A stretch of 64,000 bases of DNA from Camarhynchus parvulus. Lineage: Eukaryota > Chordata > Aves > Passeriformes > Thraupidae. Under the pieces are notes generated by a model that saw nothing but the letters and a program-made list of their open reading frames with translations, did not search any database and was not told the origin of the DNA. The translations under genes were made by a program, and so were the position numbers. This document shows positions 21,597-41,857 of this stretch, one piece after another. The stretch spans positions 5,157,321 through 5,221,320 of the forward strand of contig NC_044577.1 of NCBI RefSeq assembly GCF_901933205.1. The letters run 5' to 3'. Position 1 is the stretch's first letter. Each line of letters opens with the position of its first letter.

Positions 21597-21880
21597 GTAA
21601 TTTCTTCCTAATATCCCATCTAACCTTGCCCTTGGGCAGTGTGAAGCCATTCCCCTGTTGTCCTGGCCCTCCAGACGCTTGTCCAAAGCCCCTCTCAGTC
21701 TCTCTTGAAAGCCCTTTAGGCACTGGAAGAGGCTGTAAGGTCTCACTGGAGCCTTTCCTTCTCCAAGCTGAACACCCTCAGCTCTCACCCTTTCCTCACA
21801 GGAGAGGGCTCAAGGCTTTGGAATATCTCTGTGGTCTCCTCTGGATTTGCCCAAACAGCTCCATGTCCTTCCTGTGCTGA
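21597..21880 (-). mobile_element. CR1 LINE fragment, - orientation
   Basis: Read on the - strand this follows the CR1 order: GAGGTGACC-like start, CTTGAGCCCTCTCC, GGTGTTCAGCTTGGAG, GAAGGAAAGGCTCC, a GGAATGGCTTCACACTGCCC-like block, and TTAGATGGGATATTAGGAAG at its end. The true 3' tail is missing. It abuts the end of the MROH duplicate unit 2. Confidence 0.85.
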
Positions 21881-22059
21881 GCCCCAGGGCTGGAGGCAGC
21901 TCTGTAACACAGCAAATGTCACAGCACATACAGCACTTGAGATGGCCACCATACACAGAGCATCACCACACAATTTCAGAAAGCTTCAACCCATACAGAG
22001 TAACACCTCATCTCTTCAGAAGGCTGCAAGCATTTACCCTTCTTGTTCTTCAGCGCAGC

Positions 22060-22680
22060 CTTTTATCCCCTCCTGTTGATGCACTGCACCTGTGTGCCCT
22101 CTGTTCCCTTTGGTGGTTGGTCAGTGCCCCTGGGCACTCCATGGCTCGTTCCCTTCAATAGCATTCACCTGTCCTGCACAGCTGTGCCCATTGGGGATGA
22201 AGCTGGGCCCCAGCCCCACTCCCAATTACCACAAACTGTGTTCCTACAGCTTTGCAGGTGTTCAGGTCTCACCCTGAACCCCTGTCCTTCTGCCCACGCT
22301 GTGGGATCAGCCCAGGACAGGGTTGGTTTCTGGGGGTGAGCACACATGGCCGAGGTATGTCCAGCTCTCACCCACCAGTACCCACAGGTCCTCCTTGGCA
22401 GGGCTGCTCTCAATCCCTTCTTCCCCCAAGCTGGATTGATGCTGGGGATTGCCCTCACCCAGGTGCAGCATCCACACTTGGCCTTGTTGAACCTCATGAG
22501 GCTTCCGTGGGCCACTTATGAGCTTGTCCAGGTCCCTCTACATCATTCAGTCCTTCAGGTGTGGCTTGGCGTCATCTGCAAACTGGCTGAGGGTGCACTC
22601 GATCCCTTCACCCATGTCATTCATAAAAATATTACACAGTATTGATCCCTGTACAGACCCTGAGGGTCACTTGCCTTCTC
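22060..22680 (-). mobile_element. Interspersed avian repeat, probably retroposon-derived
   Basis: The section 22500-22680 (GTCCAGGTCCCTCTACATC, GTGTGGCTTGGCGTCATCTG, GGGTGCACTCGATCCCTTCA, ATTGATCCCTGTACAGACCC) matches from memory a widespread bird repeat whose usual form reads GTGTCATCTGCAAACTTGC. I associate it with the upstream part of CR1 elements in antisense. Family assignment is not certain. Confidence 0.55.
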
Positions 22681-22863
22681 CTAAGTGTACCATGACACCG
22701 GAAGTCCATGTGGGACAAAGTGGGTGGCATCATGTCAAGAGGCAGTGCTTAGGATCACCATGATCATGACTAAATCTTGGATCTCTTTTTATTGCATGTA
22801 AAAAAACCAGTCTGCATTTGTACCTCTCTTTTCATGTGCTGCAACTCCTGAGAAACAGAAACA

Positions 22864-23130
22864 GATTTCCTCCAAACCAGAAAAATAATCTCAGAAAGTT
22901 TTCTTGGAAGAGTCTGGGGCTGCCACCCAGGATGTCAGGTCCCAAAACCATAGATCAAAAGACTGCAGATGCCTGGGATGAATCTTGGATAGATTCCAGA
23001 GCTGAGAGTTTCTCCAAAGGAGAAAAATCACCTCAGGTAACATCCTGGGAGTAGTCTAGGGCTGACACCTGGGATCTCTGAAATCGGAGATCAAAACACT
23101 CTAGAAGATCCCTGGGAAGAGTGTCAGAGG
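22864..23130. repeat. Degenerate tandem repeat, period about 142 bases
   Basis: AGAAAAATAATCTCAG at 22879 and AGAAAAATCACCTCAG at 23021 begin two aligned units. Each continues with AGTCTGGGGCTGCCACC / AGTCTAGGGCTGACACC, AGATCAAAAGACT / AGATCAAAACACT and a CCTGGGA end. Two diverged copies can be seen. Confidence 0.7.
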
Positions 23131-23721
23131 ACTCCTGGAAAAAGTGGTTTCTATCAAACAAGAATTGTACTGAATATATCCTGTATCTCCTTGATCTCTT
23201 CTGCATGTGCTCAATCCAAAATTGCAGCTTGGAGCAGATTTTAACAATAGGTGAAATCCACACAGCCATGTCCTCTCAAGACACATCACTGCATGACACT
23301 TGAATAATTCAGTTTCAGCAAGAAGGAATTTAAATGCAGAGTAATATCACAGACAGGTGTAAAGATGTCCATAATTTGGAAAAGGCAAACAGGGCTCAGT
23401 TGAGACAGACTGAGCTGAATCTTCTTAAATAAATAAGTTTTTCTGTCTTGCTTATCTGCATGAGCATCAGCAGCAGGATGAGGGAAGTGATCATTCCCCT
23501 TTAGTGAGCTGCTTCCTTGATTACATTTTTCTGTGGCTAATGCATTAGAGGAGGCACAGGTTCCCAGCATGGTTTGGTGGATATGCTGCTCATACATCTG
23601 GGGACAGGCAACCCAAGCCACAGGACATGAGGCTGCTGTGCCAGCTCCCCTCTGCCTGGGACACACACGAGCAGACAGAAAGGAGAACACAGTGAAGTTC
23701 CTCTTGCATCACCCTTAGCAA

Positions 23722-23727
23722 TTTATT
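23722..23727 (-). terminator. Candidate polyadenylation signal of LSS
   Basis: AATAAA on the - strand lies about 800 bases past the LSS stop. The interval 23728-24532 would then be the LSS 3' UTR. I see no other feature there. Confidence 0.5.
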
Positions 23728-24532
23728 ATCCCATCTGACTTCCAGCTCTGACAATGACCTGTGAATGCTCCACAGCACCACGGTCTGAGTTGGGGGAAGC
23801 CTGGAGCCCTGGGGCTCAGGCTGTGCCATGATGCCAACCACCTCACAGCTTTCTGCTTCAGCTGCCCCTTCTCCAAGGGCTGGTGGTGACTTCACCTGGG
23901 GAAGTTAGGTGCCACCAGCTAGGGGACAGAACAGTAAGAAAATTAGGCAAAGCAATAAGAAAATTAAGCAAAGCACTCCTTTTCTCACACATCTGGGGGA
24001 GGACAGGTGTCCTTCCCCTCCCAGCACGGGCTCCAGAGTAAAGCGAGTAACTCAAAGGCCATCGCTGGCACCCACAGTACAGAGGTCAGCTCAGCAGGGA
24101 TTGTGCAGTGCCCCCCAAGCCCCAATGGTGGGCATAGGGGAGACCCCAAATCCCACACTTTTGGTATAGACAGACAGCCTGTGACAATAAAGGCAGCCTT
24201 GCAACCCAGGATGACAGTCTGTCCAAATGTGGAATACAACACAGCTCGGCAGCTTCATCTGATCTCCCAAATGGTCTGAAAAGGCACTTCACTCCCCATC
24301 TGGGGATGGAGAACATACCTGGAAAAAACCTTAGAAAGGGAATGTTTAGAAGAGGTTCAACAGCAAGCAGAGGCTCTGCAGCACCGGCACAGCACCCTTC
24401 CCTGGCAGAGGCAGCAGTCCACATGCTAAGGTCAGCATGGAGATGTCCCATGCAACACACACCACCACGGCCCCATGCAGACTCCAGGATCCAAGACAAG
24501 TCCGGGGCCATGGCATCCCCAGCGTCCCAGGT

Positions 24533-32899
<8,367 letters not shown>

Positions 32900-33250
32900 C
32901 GCCGCTACCGACCCCAGCACCGGGGCCGCGCCGGCTGGTCCCACATCGCCTCACGGCCGGCAGCCAATGGCGGCCCCCGGCCCGCCCCGGCCGGCCCCCG
33001 GCCCGCCCGGCCCGCCCCATCTCCCGGCCCCGGCCCGCCCCATCTCCGGCCCCGGCCCCCCCCTCTCCCCCGGCCCCGTCCCGGCCCGCCCCATCTCCCG
33101 GCCCCGGCCCGTCCCGCCCCCGGCCCGCCCCATCTCCTCCCGGCCCCGGCCCGCCCCATCGCCTCCCGTCCGCTCCTGCCATGGGACGTCACCCCGCCAG
33201 TTGCCGGGGCCCGACTTCTCACTCCCACTCCGTCTGCCCGCGGCACAGGA
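32900..33250 (-). promoter_or_regulatory. LSS promoter region (CpG-rich) with GC boxes, CCAAT box and SRE-like site
   Basis: The sequence just upstream of the LSS start is extremely GC-rich. It holds five copies of CCCGCCCCAT (33011, 33034, 33085, 33124, 33150), each containing an Sp1-type GC box. A CCAAT motif lies at 32964-32968, and GTCACCCCGC at 33188-33197 matches the classical SRE-1 ATCACCCCAC at 8 of 10 positions. A GACGTCAC CRE-like octamer overlaps it at 33185-33192. Sterol genes are known to be driven by SREBP with NF-Y and Sp1. That these sites work here is inference. Confidence 0.6.
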
Positions 33251-33398
33251 GTGCCATCCCCCTCACAGACCCCGACAGCCGAGCCGTCCCTTTGGGTGAC
33301 AGCGCCAGCCCCTGGAACGACTGTCCCCGCCTCCGTGCCTCCCCAAAGTCCAGGCGTGTGGTTTCCATCGTTAATGGAAATAACAAAACAAAGCCGGC

Positions 33399-33510
33399 CC
33401 AGCCATGGGCGCAGTGGGGCTGGGGAGGTGTGTCTGGGAGCAGTGCCAGCCGTGGGCACAATGGGGCTGGGGAGATGTGTCTGGGAGCAGTGCCAGCCGT
33501 GGGCACAGCG
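33399..33510. repeat. 47-base minisatellite, about 2.4 copies
   Basis: Units start at 33399, 33446 and 33493 (partial) with CCAGCCRTGGGC. The two full units differ at only a few positions. It lies upstream of LSS, beyond the GC-rich promoter. Confidence 0.9.
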
Positions 33511-36500
33511 CACCCTGACCCGGTGTGCCCACGCTCCCGCTGCCCCCATGCTTCCCCACTGCTGACTCACCATCCTCAGCTCTGCTTTCCCGGGTGCCAG
33601 GCACTCTAAACACCGGGGCCCTGCCCGCTGAGGAGGGCTGTGGCCAGCAGGGCTGACACCCATAAAACACTGTGTTGTGCTCTGTAGGTGAGTCAGGTAT
33701 GCTCACTATGAACCCTGCCCTGGTCCCTCCAGCACGGTTCGGGGGTGTCACCTTCATGCAGGTAATGCCGTGGGACAGCAGTCCGTGAGGAGATGGCAGA
33801 GCTCCTCCTGTCCGGTCCCAGTGACATGTCCCCATCTCTCTCCTGACACCCATCCCTGCCTTCCCAGGCCAGTGAGCAAGAGGGTTTCAGTCCTTCAAAG
33901 CCCCTTGGCTCAAGAAGGCTCCCCAAAAGGAGGCACACAGGGATTGTAAATCCCAGATGCTGTACTTGCTGCTATGCTGTTGGAAGGGCTGGGTGGACAT
34001 TTAATATACACTTGTTTAAATGGAGTGATAAATTCCTTTCAGCCTTTCACAGTGACCTGGTTTCTCTCCTCCCACAGAGGTGGCACCAGACCAAGTTAAA
34101 CTGGCAGAAAAGCCCCTCCATGTCTGTGCAGTGCCCAGGGACAAAAGAGCAACTCACAAATGTGGCATCCATCAACACCCCAGGTCAGAAAAATGCCTGT
34201 CTATTAATACTTCTATGATCATTAATACTTACAGTATATAATGCACACTAGAAGTTTAATTTAAAATACTCCTCTTCTGACAAACAGGTGTTCACTCATG
34301 TCCAGAATAACCTAAGGGATTATCTGGAGAGGATACAGTGATTTTATTTGAGAATTAAAGAATTAATTTGTTATTTATTTCATAAACTAGGCTTAGATCA
34401 CTCAGTTCAGCCCTGGCTGTGTTCAGTAACAGCAAAATGTTTTTTGGATGTGTCTGGACTTCTCCTGGAGGGAGAATGGATGGGGAGAATATCTTTGACT
34501 TGTGGCTCATCCCACTGGTCCTCAGTAGGGAGAGCTGTGCGGATTCTCTTGCACGGTTTATATGAACAGAGAGAACTCTAGCAGTTCACTGACATGGGTG
34601 TTGTATTTGAGGGTTAATAGTCTTTTTTAAGACTCTCTAATTAATTTATTTTTGGGTTAAGAAAAATAATTGCCATGATGACTGCCTGAAATGAGGTTCA
34701 TGAAAGTATCCACTTGTCCGTGGGTGCCAAAATCTTAAGATAATTTATAGTAACATTTGCCTAAGGGGAGTGTGATGAAGGATGAACAACTTGGTTTTAT
34801 TTTTCTGTCTCTGTACAACCCACCTGCACCAGACATTTTTAATAATTACCAAATTCCTGTTACTTAGGCATTGTTTTCATCCATGTTTTTCTGTGTCTGA
34901 TCTCAGCTGGATTCAGCCAGGAACTAGCTCACCTCTGGCTGCTGTGTTTGTAGGTGCCAGGGAACCTGCTCCCTGCAAAGCTGCTGTGTGTGCTGGCACT
35001 GAGAGGGCAGCCCTGCAGAGGCAGAGGCAGTTTCTTCCCCCTCCCACCCAAATTCCTCTGCTTTCATGACTTTTTTTGTCCCAGTTCAATGACCGCTGGC
35101 ATTTGTCTCATGGTCTGGCAGAGCCTGGCGCCACGCACACCCGAGAGACAAAGAAACAGGCTGTCTTTTCTCCTGGAATGAGGAGCCCACATTGTGAGGG
35201 AGACAGGCAGAGGGCTTGAGTGTTTTGCTCAGCCTTGGGCACTGAAAAACGCCCTTGCTTCTTTAAACATATCAGCCCAAAGCTCTGGCAAGGAAGCTCT
35301 GACCCTGAGGAAAGGAGCCCCAAGGCTGCACCCTCCTGTTCGACGATCAGAATATGAATTTTAAAATAACAGAAGCAGCTCTTTGGGCAGCACTGAAAGC
35401 ACAGCTCACAGCCCCACACTCATAGCCAGACCTCCTGGACTGTCACAGACTGGGTTAGGGATGATCCAGGCCAGGAGAGCAGTCTTTGCAAAGAATATGA
35501 GCCTGGACAAGGATCAGGAAAGTCTCTTGGAGCTGCTCATTAGCAGAGGCAGAAGAGGGTCAAGGTTTCTGGTGTTCACATCTGATCCTGCTGCTCCTTC
35601 CCATCCTATCAGGACATCATTCCAGATCATCACCTGTAAAATACGAAAGTCAGAATGATTTGGGGTGAAATGGACAGCAATAACCACCAGGAAAGAGAAT
35701 TTCAAGACTCTTCAAGTTTTGATCTGTCAAATGGTACTTTTTCTGTTCCATTTTAAGGAAAGGTCACTTTCCAGAATGACGTCAGAATATGGTTTAAGGA
35801 GATGAGCTAGGACCTTGTCTCTGACTAGAAAAGGTTTGCTTTAATGCATTTCTTGGCTGAGGACTGAGCTAGAGATCTACCAGATCAAATTGCTATCAAC
35901 AGAAAAATGCTGTCTCTTTCCTGCTGACAGAGAGCCCCATTTATAGCCAGCTCTTACAGGCATGCAAGTCCTCTTGGAAAAAATCAAATAGTGCAAAATT
36001 GCTGACAAACTACCTCCACACTAGAAACACCACTACTAAAAGCATCCCTGCTGTCCCTGCTTGCCCCACCAGAGCACAGATAACTGCTGTAGTTTGCAAT
36101 GCCCTAAATGCAAGAATTTCAGTGGTCAGGCAAATATTTAGAGTCAACATACTCAACCTTAATGCCAGGGAAATTATTTTTCCCCAAACCAGTGTTTGAG
36201 CCTGTTACAAAAACTTCCATGAGCTGATGTAAGGAAATGATCAGTGTAGATGGGGTTTTTTTTTACACCAGTATGTGAAGTTTTTTAAGTAACATGGTTG
36301 GTGTTGTATCAGTAGATTTGGGAACACAGGAACTGCCAGGGAATATGTCTGTCCAGCAACAGGGTGTAGATAAAAGTGCATTTAATGCCAGTTCATGGTG
36401 GCCACTGGGCTGGCAGGGGACATGTGAACAAGTTTTGTATCAAGACCTCATTTAAAAAAAAGTTTGAGATGACTTTTCAAAGTTTCTGAAAAGGAAAAGA

Positions 36501-37300
36501 TTTTTTTTTCTAGCGTGAATCAGTATACAAACAATAACTCATCTTTTTCTGAGTTTCGCATGTTGATTTACACTTCCCTTCTCAGAATTGGTTCAAAATA
36601 TTTGCAGTTTCACTTGTCTCTGGTGTTAGGTGGATATTTCTTGAACATTTCAACATTTCTTGAACAACACATACAGAAAAGTAAAAGTCTTATGCTCACA
36701 CTGACTGCAAAACCTATTTTCATTGATGCTTTCACTCCCATGGTATAAATGGTTTTGCACAAGCAGGAATGGTTTCAGTTTGTTGCGTGGTATGCTTGGT
36801 AAAGCTGAGTGAATTGAAATAACCTTATTTTCCCTGTCTGGCCTGACTCTACGATCTTAAAACAATAGAAAGCAGAAAAAGTGTGTTCAATATTAATAGT
36901 GAGCAGTAAACAGAGTGAAAAGATCAGACATACAAGAAATCGCTATTTTTGCACACTCACTGTTCAGAGCAGAAGTGCAGCTTTAAAGAAAGCATTCACA
37001 TCTTTGAATTGCAAGCTTGATTCACAGAACATTCTGTGTTCTGTGAATCAAATGAACAGAGAGTAGGCATTCTATCTCTGAAAAATATGAACAAATAAAC
37101 AGCACCATAATAGATTTATTTGTAATGCGCAACAACTGCGTCTAGGGATGATCTCCGTTTACTGCAATACATTTTGAAACGGGATATATCCCTGTGTACG
37201 TGTCACTTATAAGAATTGGCTGATTGAAGTACAAGCAGGTAAAAAGGAGAGCAAGCGAAGCAGGCGGTGTTTCCCTGTCCCAAGGGCGGCTTTCCAACGG
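33511..37300. other. Intergenic between LSS and S100B, nothing recognised
   Basis: LSS and S100B are divergently transcribed from opposite ends of this interval. It is mixed to AT-rich sequence without a convincing exon, known repeat or RNA gene. Short open frames lack splice or start support. Confidence 0.45.
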
Positions 37301-37483
37301 CTCCCACGTGTGCGTTGGGTTCGCTCCCCGCGAGCGGCTCTGCGGAGCGGGCGCAGCGCCCGGCCCGGACACCCCGCCCCGGCCACGCCGCGGCCCCCGC
37401 GGCCATAAGAAGGCAGCGGGTCCCCGCCGGCGGTGCCTGGCCACGCCGCATCGCCGAGCCACAGCCCCGCCGGCAGCAGGGAG
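37300..37483 (+). promoter_or_regulatory. S100B promoter and noncoding first exon (inferred)
   Basis: A small CpG-rich island at 37300-37530 contains a TATA-like CCATAAGA at 37402-37409 and a strong donor after the exon end at 37483 (GCAGCAGGGAG then GTGAGAG). S100B genes usually have a noncoding first exon, and this donor would splice to the acceptor at 38376-38377. The transcription start is not visible from sequence, so about 37430-37483 is only a guess for the exon. Confidence 0.55.
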
Positions 37484-38392
37484 GTGAGAGGGGCCGGGGG
37501 ATGCCGGGGGCTGGCCCTGCCCGCGGGGATGGTGGGTGTTGTCAGGGCAGAATCACCGCTCCGCATCACCTCTGCTCGGGGAGCGCTCCTCAGCCTTGCG
37601 GACGGGCAGCAGGCAGGGCTGGTGCATGGAAAGGGTATTTCTGTTGGGATATTTTCTGCCTTGTCTGGTAACAGTCTTTCCGTTCGGGCACTGAGTGCTG
37701 GGCGGGGGAGGACATCAGCGGTGGGATCAGATTCAGTACCTTGTGGTGGAGAAACAGGAGCCAGGTCGCAGGGCAGGAGACATTTACCGATGGGATATGA
37801 ACGAAACGAGTGCCGGGCAATAAGGCTTCTTTATTTTCCCAGCTTTTGGGTTGGCAGCTCTCCCTCTCAACCGGAGATCAGAGTCTCTGTGGTTTGTCTG
37901 TTTGTGAAGTCTGCAGGGAACGCTGCAATCCGAATTATTATCATATCCCAAGAGGGTCTCCAGACCAAGTCTGGGAGAGGGAGGTTCGAGAGTGTTCATT
38001 TTGACCTGCTGGCACGCATCGAAACTGGTTCCTACCGGGTTCCCCTGACTCTGCTGGGCTGGAGACAGGGCTGCAGGCAGAGGCACAGCCGAGGGGACCT
38101 GTGACAGCAGGGAAACCTTTCTGAAGCTCCGGAGCTGACCCTGTGCCTGCCCCTCTCCTCGTCTTGTGGCTCTGCTGTCTTCGAGAGCCCCTGGCAGCAC
38201 AGTTTTGGTTTCTCGCGACCTTCCCCCCAAAGCCAGAGCTGCTGCCAGTGCCTCCCAGCAGAACCGCGGTCCGACCTTGCTGCTCCATGGGCGGAGCCCG
38301 GGGTGACCGTGCTTCCCAATCAATGAATTGCTGGAGCTTGCCCAGGCTGGCGTTCCCACCGTCCCCTCTGACCTCAGGGCCGCGCCACGATC

Positions 38393-39138
38393 ATGTCTGA
38401 GCTGGAGAAGGCGATGATCGCCATCATCGAGGCCTTCCACCAGTACTCCGGGAAGGAGGGAGACAAGCACAAGCTGAAGAAATCCGAACTGAAGGAGCTC
38501 ATCAACAACGAGCTGAGCCACTTCCTCGGGGTAAGCACTGCCCTCCCCGCAGCCCAGCTGGGCTCAGGGGCCATCCAACAGCCCGGCACTCCCCAACTCT
38601 GGCCCCCACAGAAGCCTTGCACAGGTGAAGAGGTTTAGTTACACAGCAGGACATTAAATCCTTTGCCCCAGCTCTACAGAGCAGCAGGATGAGGGGAACA
38701 GCCTGTATGGCAGACTGGGGTGTGGGTTGGATATTAGGGAAATTACCTTCCCTGACACGGGGGCACAGCCTTGCCCCAAGGGGCTCAAGATGTCCCTTCC
38801 CAGCAGCACAGCTGTGGCTGCAATTCCCCAGGGCACAGGACAGTGCCCCACCAGCCTGGGAACAGCCACAAGATCTTTGGGATGTGTCTGAGCAGAGATT
38901 CAGCCAGGAGAGCACTTGGGAAATGGGGACATGTTACTGTCTGGGCCTCGCTGTGGTCCTCCCCAGCTTTGGCTGCCTGTTTCTATCCCCTCAGGAAATC
39001 AAAGACCAGGAGACTGTGGACAAAGTCATGGAGGCACTGGACTGCGATGGGGATGCAGAGTGCAACTTCCAGGAGTTCGTGGCCTTCATTGCAATGGTCA
39101 CTACTGCTTGCCATGAGTTCTTTGAGGAGGAGGAGTGA
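38393..39138 (+). CDS. S100B: S100B calcium-binding protein, complete
   Basis: S100B is a small dimeric EF-hand protein of glia and other cells. It binds Ca2+ (and Zn2+) and regulates partner proteins in the cytosol and outside the cell. Two coding exons, 38393-38530 and 38995-39138, join in phase to 93 residues (human has 92). The start [20 protein letters not shown], the S100-type pseudo EF-hand ([18 protein letters not shown]) and the canonical EF-hand [13 protein letters not shown] are all present, followed by the acidic, hydrophobic tail [12 protein letters not shown]. The exon with the ATG begins at 38378 after a good acceptor. S100B is convergent with DIP2A on its right, the same relation as in human. 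Confidence 0.97.
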
Positions 39139-39910
39139 ATTGGGGGGAAGCAGGTGAGCCCCTTCTGCTCATGCTGGAGAGAGGCAAGGCAGCATTGCTC
39201 CTCCAGGAGCAGGACTGGCTGTGATTACAGACACCTTAGAGTTCAGCTCGCACTAGACTTAAGCAGCTTATTAAAAGTGCTGTGGCTTTGTGAGCAAGAA
39301 ACACTTGTGTGGCTCAGGAGAGGCTGTTGGCTGGTGCCCATTGGGCTGGGGGCAGTGAGAGTGCCTTGTCTCAAGCTCCTTCCCTGCTGTTTTCAGTCAG
39401 GAATGTGCATGGGGCTAGAAGCAGAGGGATGCTGTGATCCAAGCTTGCTTGTGAAGGAAAAAAGGAAATTCAAGGGTTGAAGAAGAGGTGATGCAGAGGG
39501 GCTGGTTTTGGAAACTTGCTGCTGAGCCCACTAGCCTGAATGGGAAGGCTCCCAGTGATTCCTGTGGGCTCTGGGCACGGCCTTAAAAACCAGCTCCTGT
39601 CCCATCACAGGTGCTCAGCAGAGCCCACCCATTTCTTGGTACATTGAGACACCCTTGGCTTGCAAGGCAAAGTGTAACAATCTAAAAGCATAACCATCTG
39701 ACAGCTCAGGCTTTCACTTGTTGATCAATCCTGCTTTTAGCAGCCTGCAGAACTGGAAGCAACAGCATATGAGGCTCCTGCACTGAGGTCAGCTCCTGGG
39801 CCTGGGATATGCCTGGACAAAGTGTCCAGGCTCAGTCAGAAGGGAAGTGGGAGTGGCTCAGTGTGACCACAGACCAGGCACAGCCTCCTGAGTGTGTGGA
39901 AATGACAAAG

Positions 39911-39916
39911 AATAAA
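39911..39916 (+). terminator. Candidate polyadenylation signal of S100B
   Basis: AATAAA about 770 bases after the stop, so 39139-39910 would be the 3' UTR. Confidence 0.55.
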
Positions 39917-41735
39917 ACATTGGTTTGGCCTCTGGTGAGAAACGTGTCCTTTTGTGCCAGGCTGCTCTGCACTGAGAGAGAAAGGCTGGGGGATCAGGGC
40001 TGAGGCACTGCTACAGCTCATGCCTCTGGGGTTCTCGTTGGGCACTGACCCCTCTTCTCTTCTTGGTGTCATTGTGACTGGCCAGACAACATCGATTGTC
40101 ACCAGCACCGTGTTCCAGCTGACTGCCCACACTGCCAGGAGTAGCTGCCAGGACAAAGGAACACAGGGGCCCTCTGCAGGATGTCACTGCTGCTATTGGG
40201 GACAGCCAGGGGCTTGCGGTGGTGAGCCCTTGCAAAGCCTCAGCTAAACCCAGAACAACCCCCCCAAAGCCTGAGCTTCTGTCTTTCCAGTTTGCACCTG
40301 CCATCCAGCTCAGCAACACCCGTGAGCTGGGCCTTCCTGCAGCTCCAGCAGTGACAGATTCACAGCAAAGATGCTCTCAGATGGTCCTGGTTTTACCTCA
40401 TTCCACATATTATAATGATTTTATGCACAAAATGACATCTTTGGACAGGCACCATCTTGCTATTCTGACCAGCCTCCCCCAGGTTGTGCAAGGGGACGCT
40501 CAGGCAGAGCCAGGCACACAAGATGCCATTGTTTCGTTATGTGCAGTGCTTTTAAACACAAAACACATTTTGTAGGATCGATTCTTGTTCATTTCCTAAA
40601 TCTACTGTCAGTACAAATGGTTTCTGTAAGTGCCTCACCTCCCTTGCCTTTTCAAACAAAACACTTGCCTTCTTTTAAATGCCTTCTTTTAAAGACTACA
40701 ACTTAATTTACTTCCACAAACAAGCATCTAAGTAAAAACAGGTGGTTTGGTTAGGAATCCATGAAAGTCTGGGTTAAAAAATGCAGATGACATGAATAAA
40801 CCTCCCAGGGCTCCTTTCCAAGATAGAATGCCCTGTAAGCACAGAGTGTTCTGCACACTGTGAGCTGATTGTGGGCCCAGCAGTCTGACCCATCTGCTGC
40901 ACCTCAAAGAAGTGTTTGCAGTGAACTTTGTGTCAGAGAAAGGAACCTCTTGGGAACACACCTGGGAGTAATGCTGGTGCAGCACATCATTTTGTCTAGA
41001 TAAAAGTTAAACCAGACACCCTACCTCCCATAAGCCGCATTGCAAGAGGGACAGGAAGAGTTCTTTTTGGGATTTTTTTCCCAGCCTTTCCAAACTGCTG
41101 CAGCTGTTAGAAGTGACATGAATTTTAAAAAATTTAATTATTTGTTTTAATAAATTTTGTTTTAATTAATCAGAACCAGTATATTAATTATAAGCATGTT
41201 AGTCTTGTATCATTTAAAGCCAGCATTTAGCAAAGTTGTCTAAAGTTACTTTTATGGAAACACAGCTTGGGAAAATTTCTGACACATTAAGTTTGGATAA
41301 ACTAAATCTGATATGTTTCAGTGAACAAGGCCTGGGAGATAAAGATGCATTGTTGAAGCTGGACATCTGGAATGCAGAATTTAGGGACTACAAGGACATT
41401 TTGCAGAGACCAGAAGAGACTAACAAAGACTCTGTCTGTGTGTTGAACAGTCTCTACTGGAGAAAACAGATACTAAAGCCCCTAAAAATATGGACTGATT
41501 AGCATGAACAGCGAGGAATCAATAACCAATAGACCACAGTATACTAAGAAATGAAACATAATTATGCAATTTAGAAGCAATGAACATAAATTTGTTTGCT
41601 AAAAATGTAGAAATAGGTGAAAAAGTTTTGTATCCGTGCCTGTGTAGAGGCTGGAATTTTGTCAGCCATTTACAAACCCTGGCCAGGAATAAAGAACTGC
41701 CTCACTCTCCAGCACTACAAAGACACTATTAGAGG
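39917..41735. other. Intergenic, nothing firm
   Basis: An 88-codon + strand frame at 41236-41502 is open and compositionally protein-like, but it matches nothing I know and has no splice or promoter context. The rest is AT-rich with no known repeat. Confidence 0.35.
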
Positions 41736-41857
41736 ACATGAAGAACACATTTTTGTCCTTGCACATTTTTCTGTGCAAGACATCTATCCAGATCTTCAGT
41801 CCTTGTGAGGCTGCAATGTGCATGGTGGTACTTCGAACTGAAAAGGACTGTGCAGAG
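41736..41857. repeat. Unclassified dispersed repeat, copy A
   Basis: GACATGAAGAACACATTTTT through AAAAGGACTGTGCAGAG aligns with 44242-44355 along its length with moderate divergence (shared GCACATTTTT, CCTTRTGARGCTGYAATGT, GGACTGTGCAGA). I do not recognise the family. Confidence 0.65.

Larger units (their letters stand above)
16717..21598. repeat. Tandem segmental duplication, unit 2
   Basis: Partner of 9699-14583. The right end stops abruptly at the sequence GGAAGAGT, where a reversed CR1 fragment begins. The stretch 21016-21290 is the only part without a match in unit 1. Confidence 0.93.

Noticed and set aside
37433..38104. A 223-codon + strand frame crossing the S100B first intron
   Set aside because: It starts in the noncoding first-exon area and crosses intron sequence. 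The S100B protein is fully explained by exons at 38393 and 38995.
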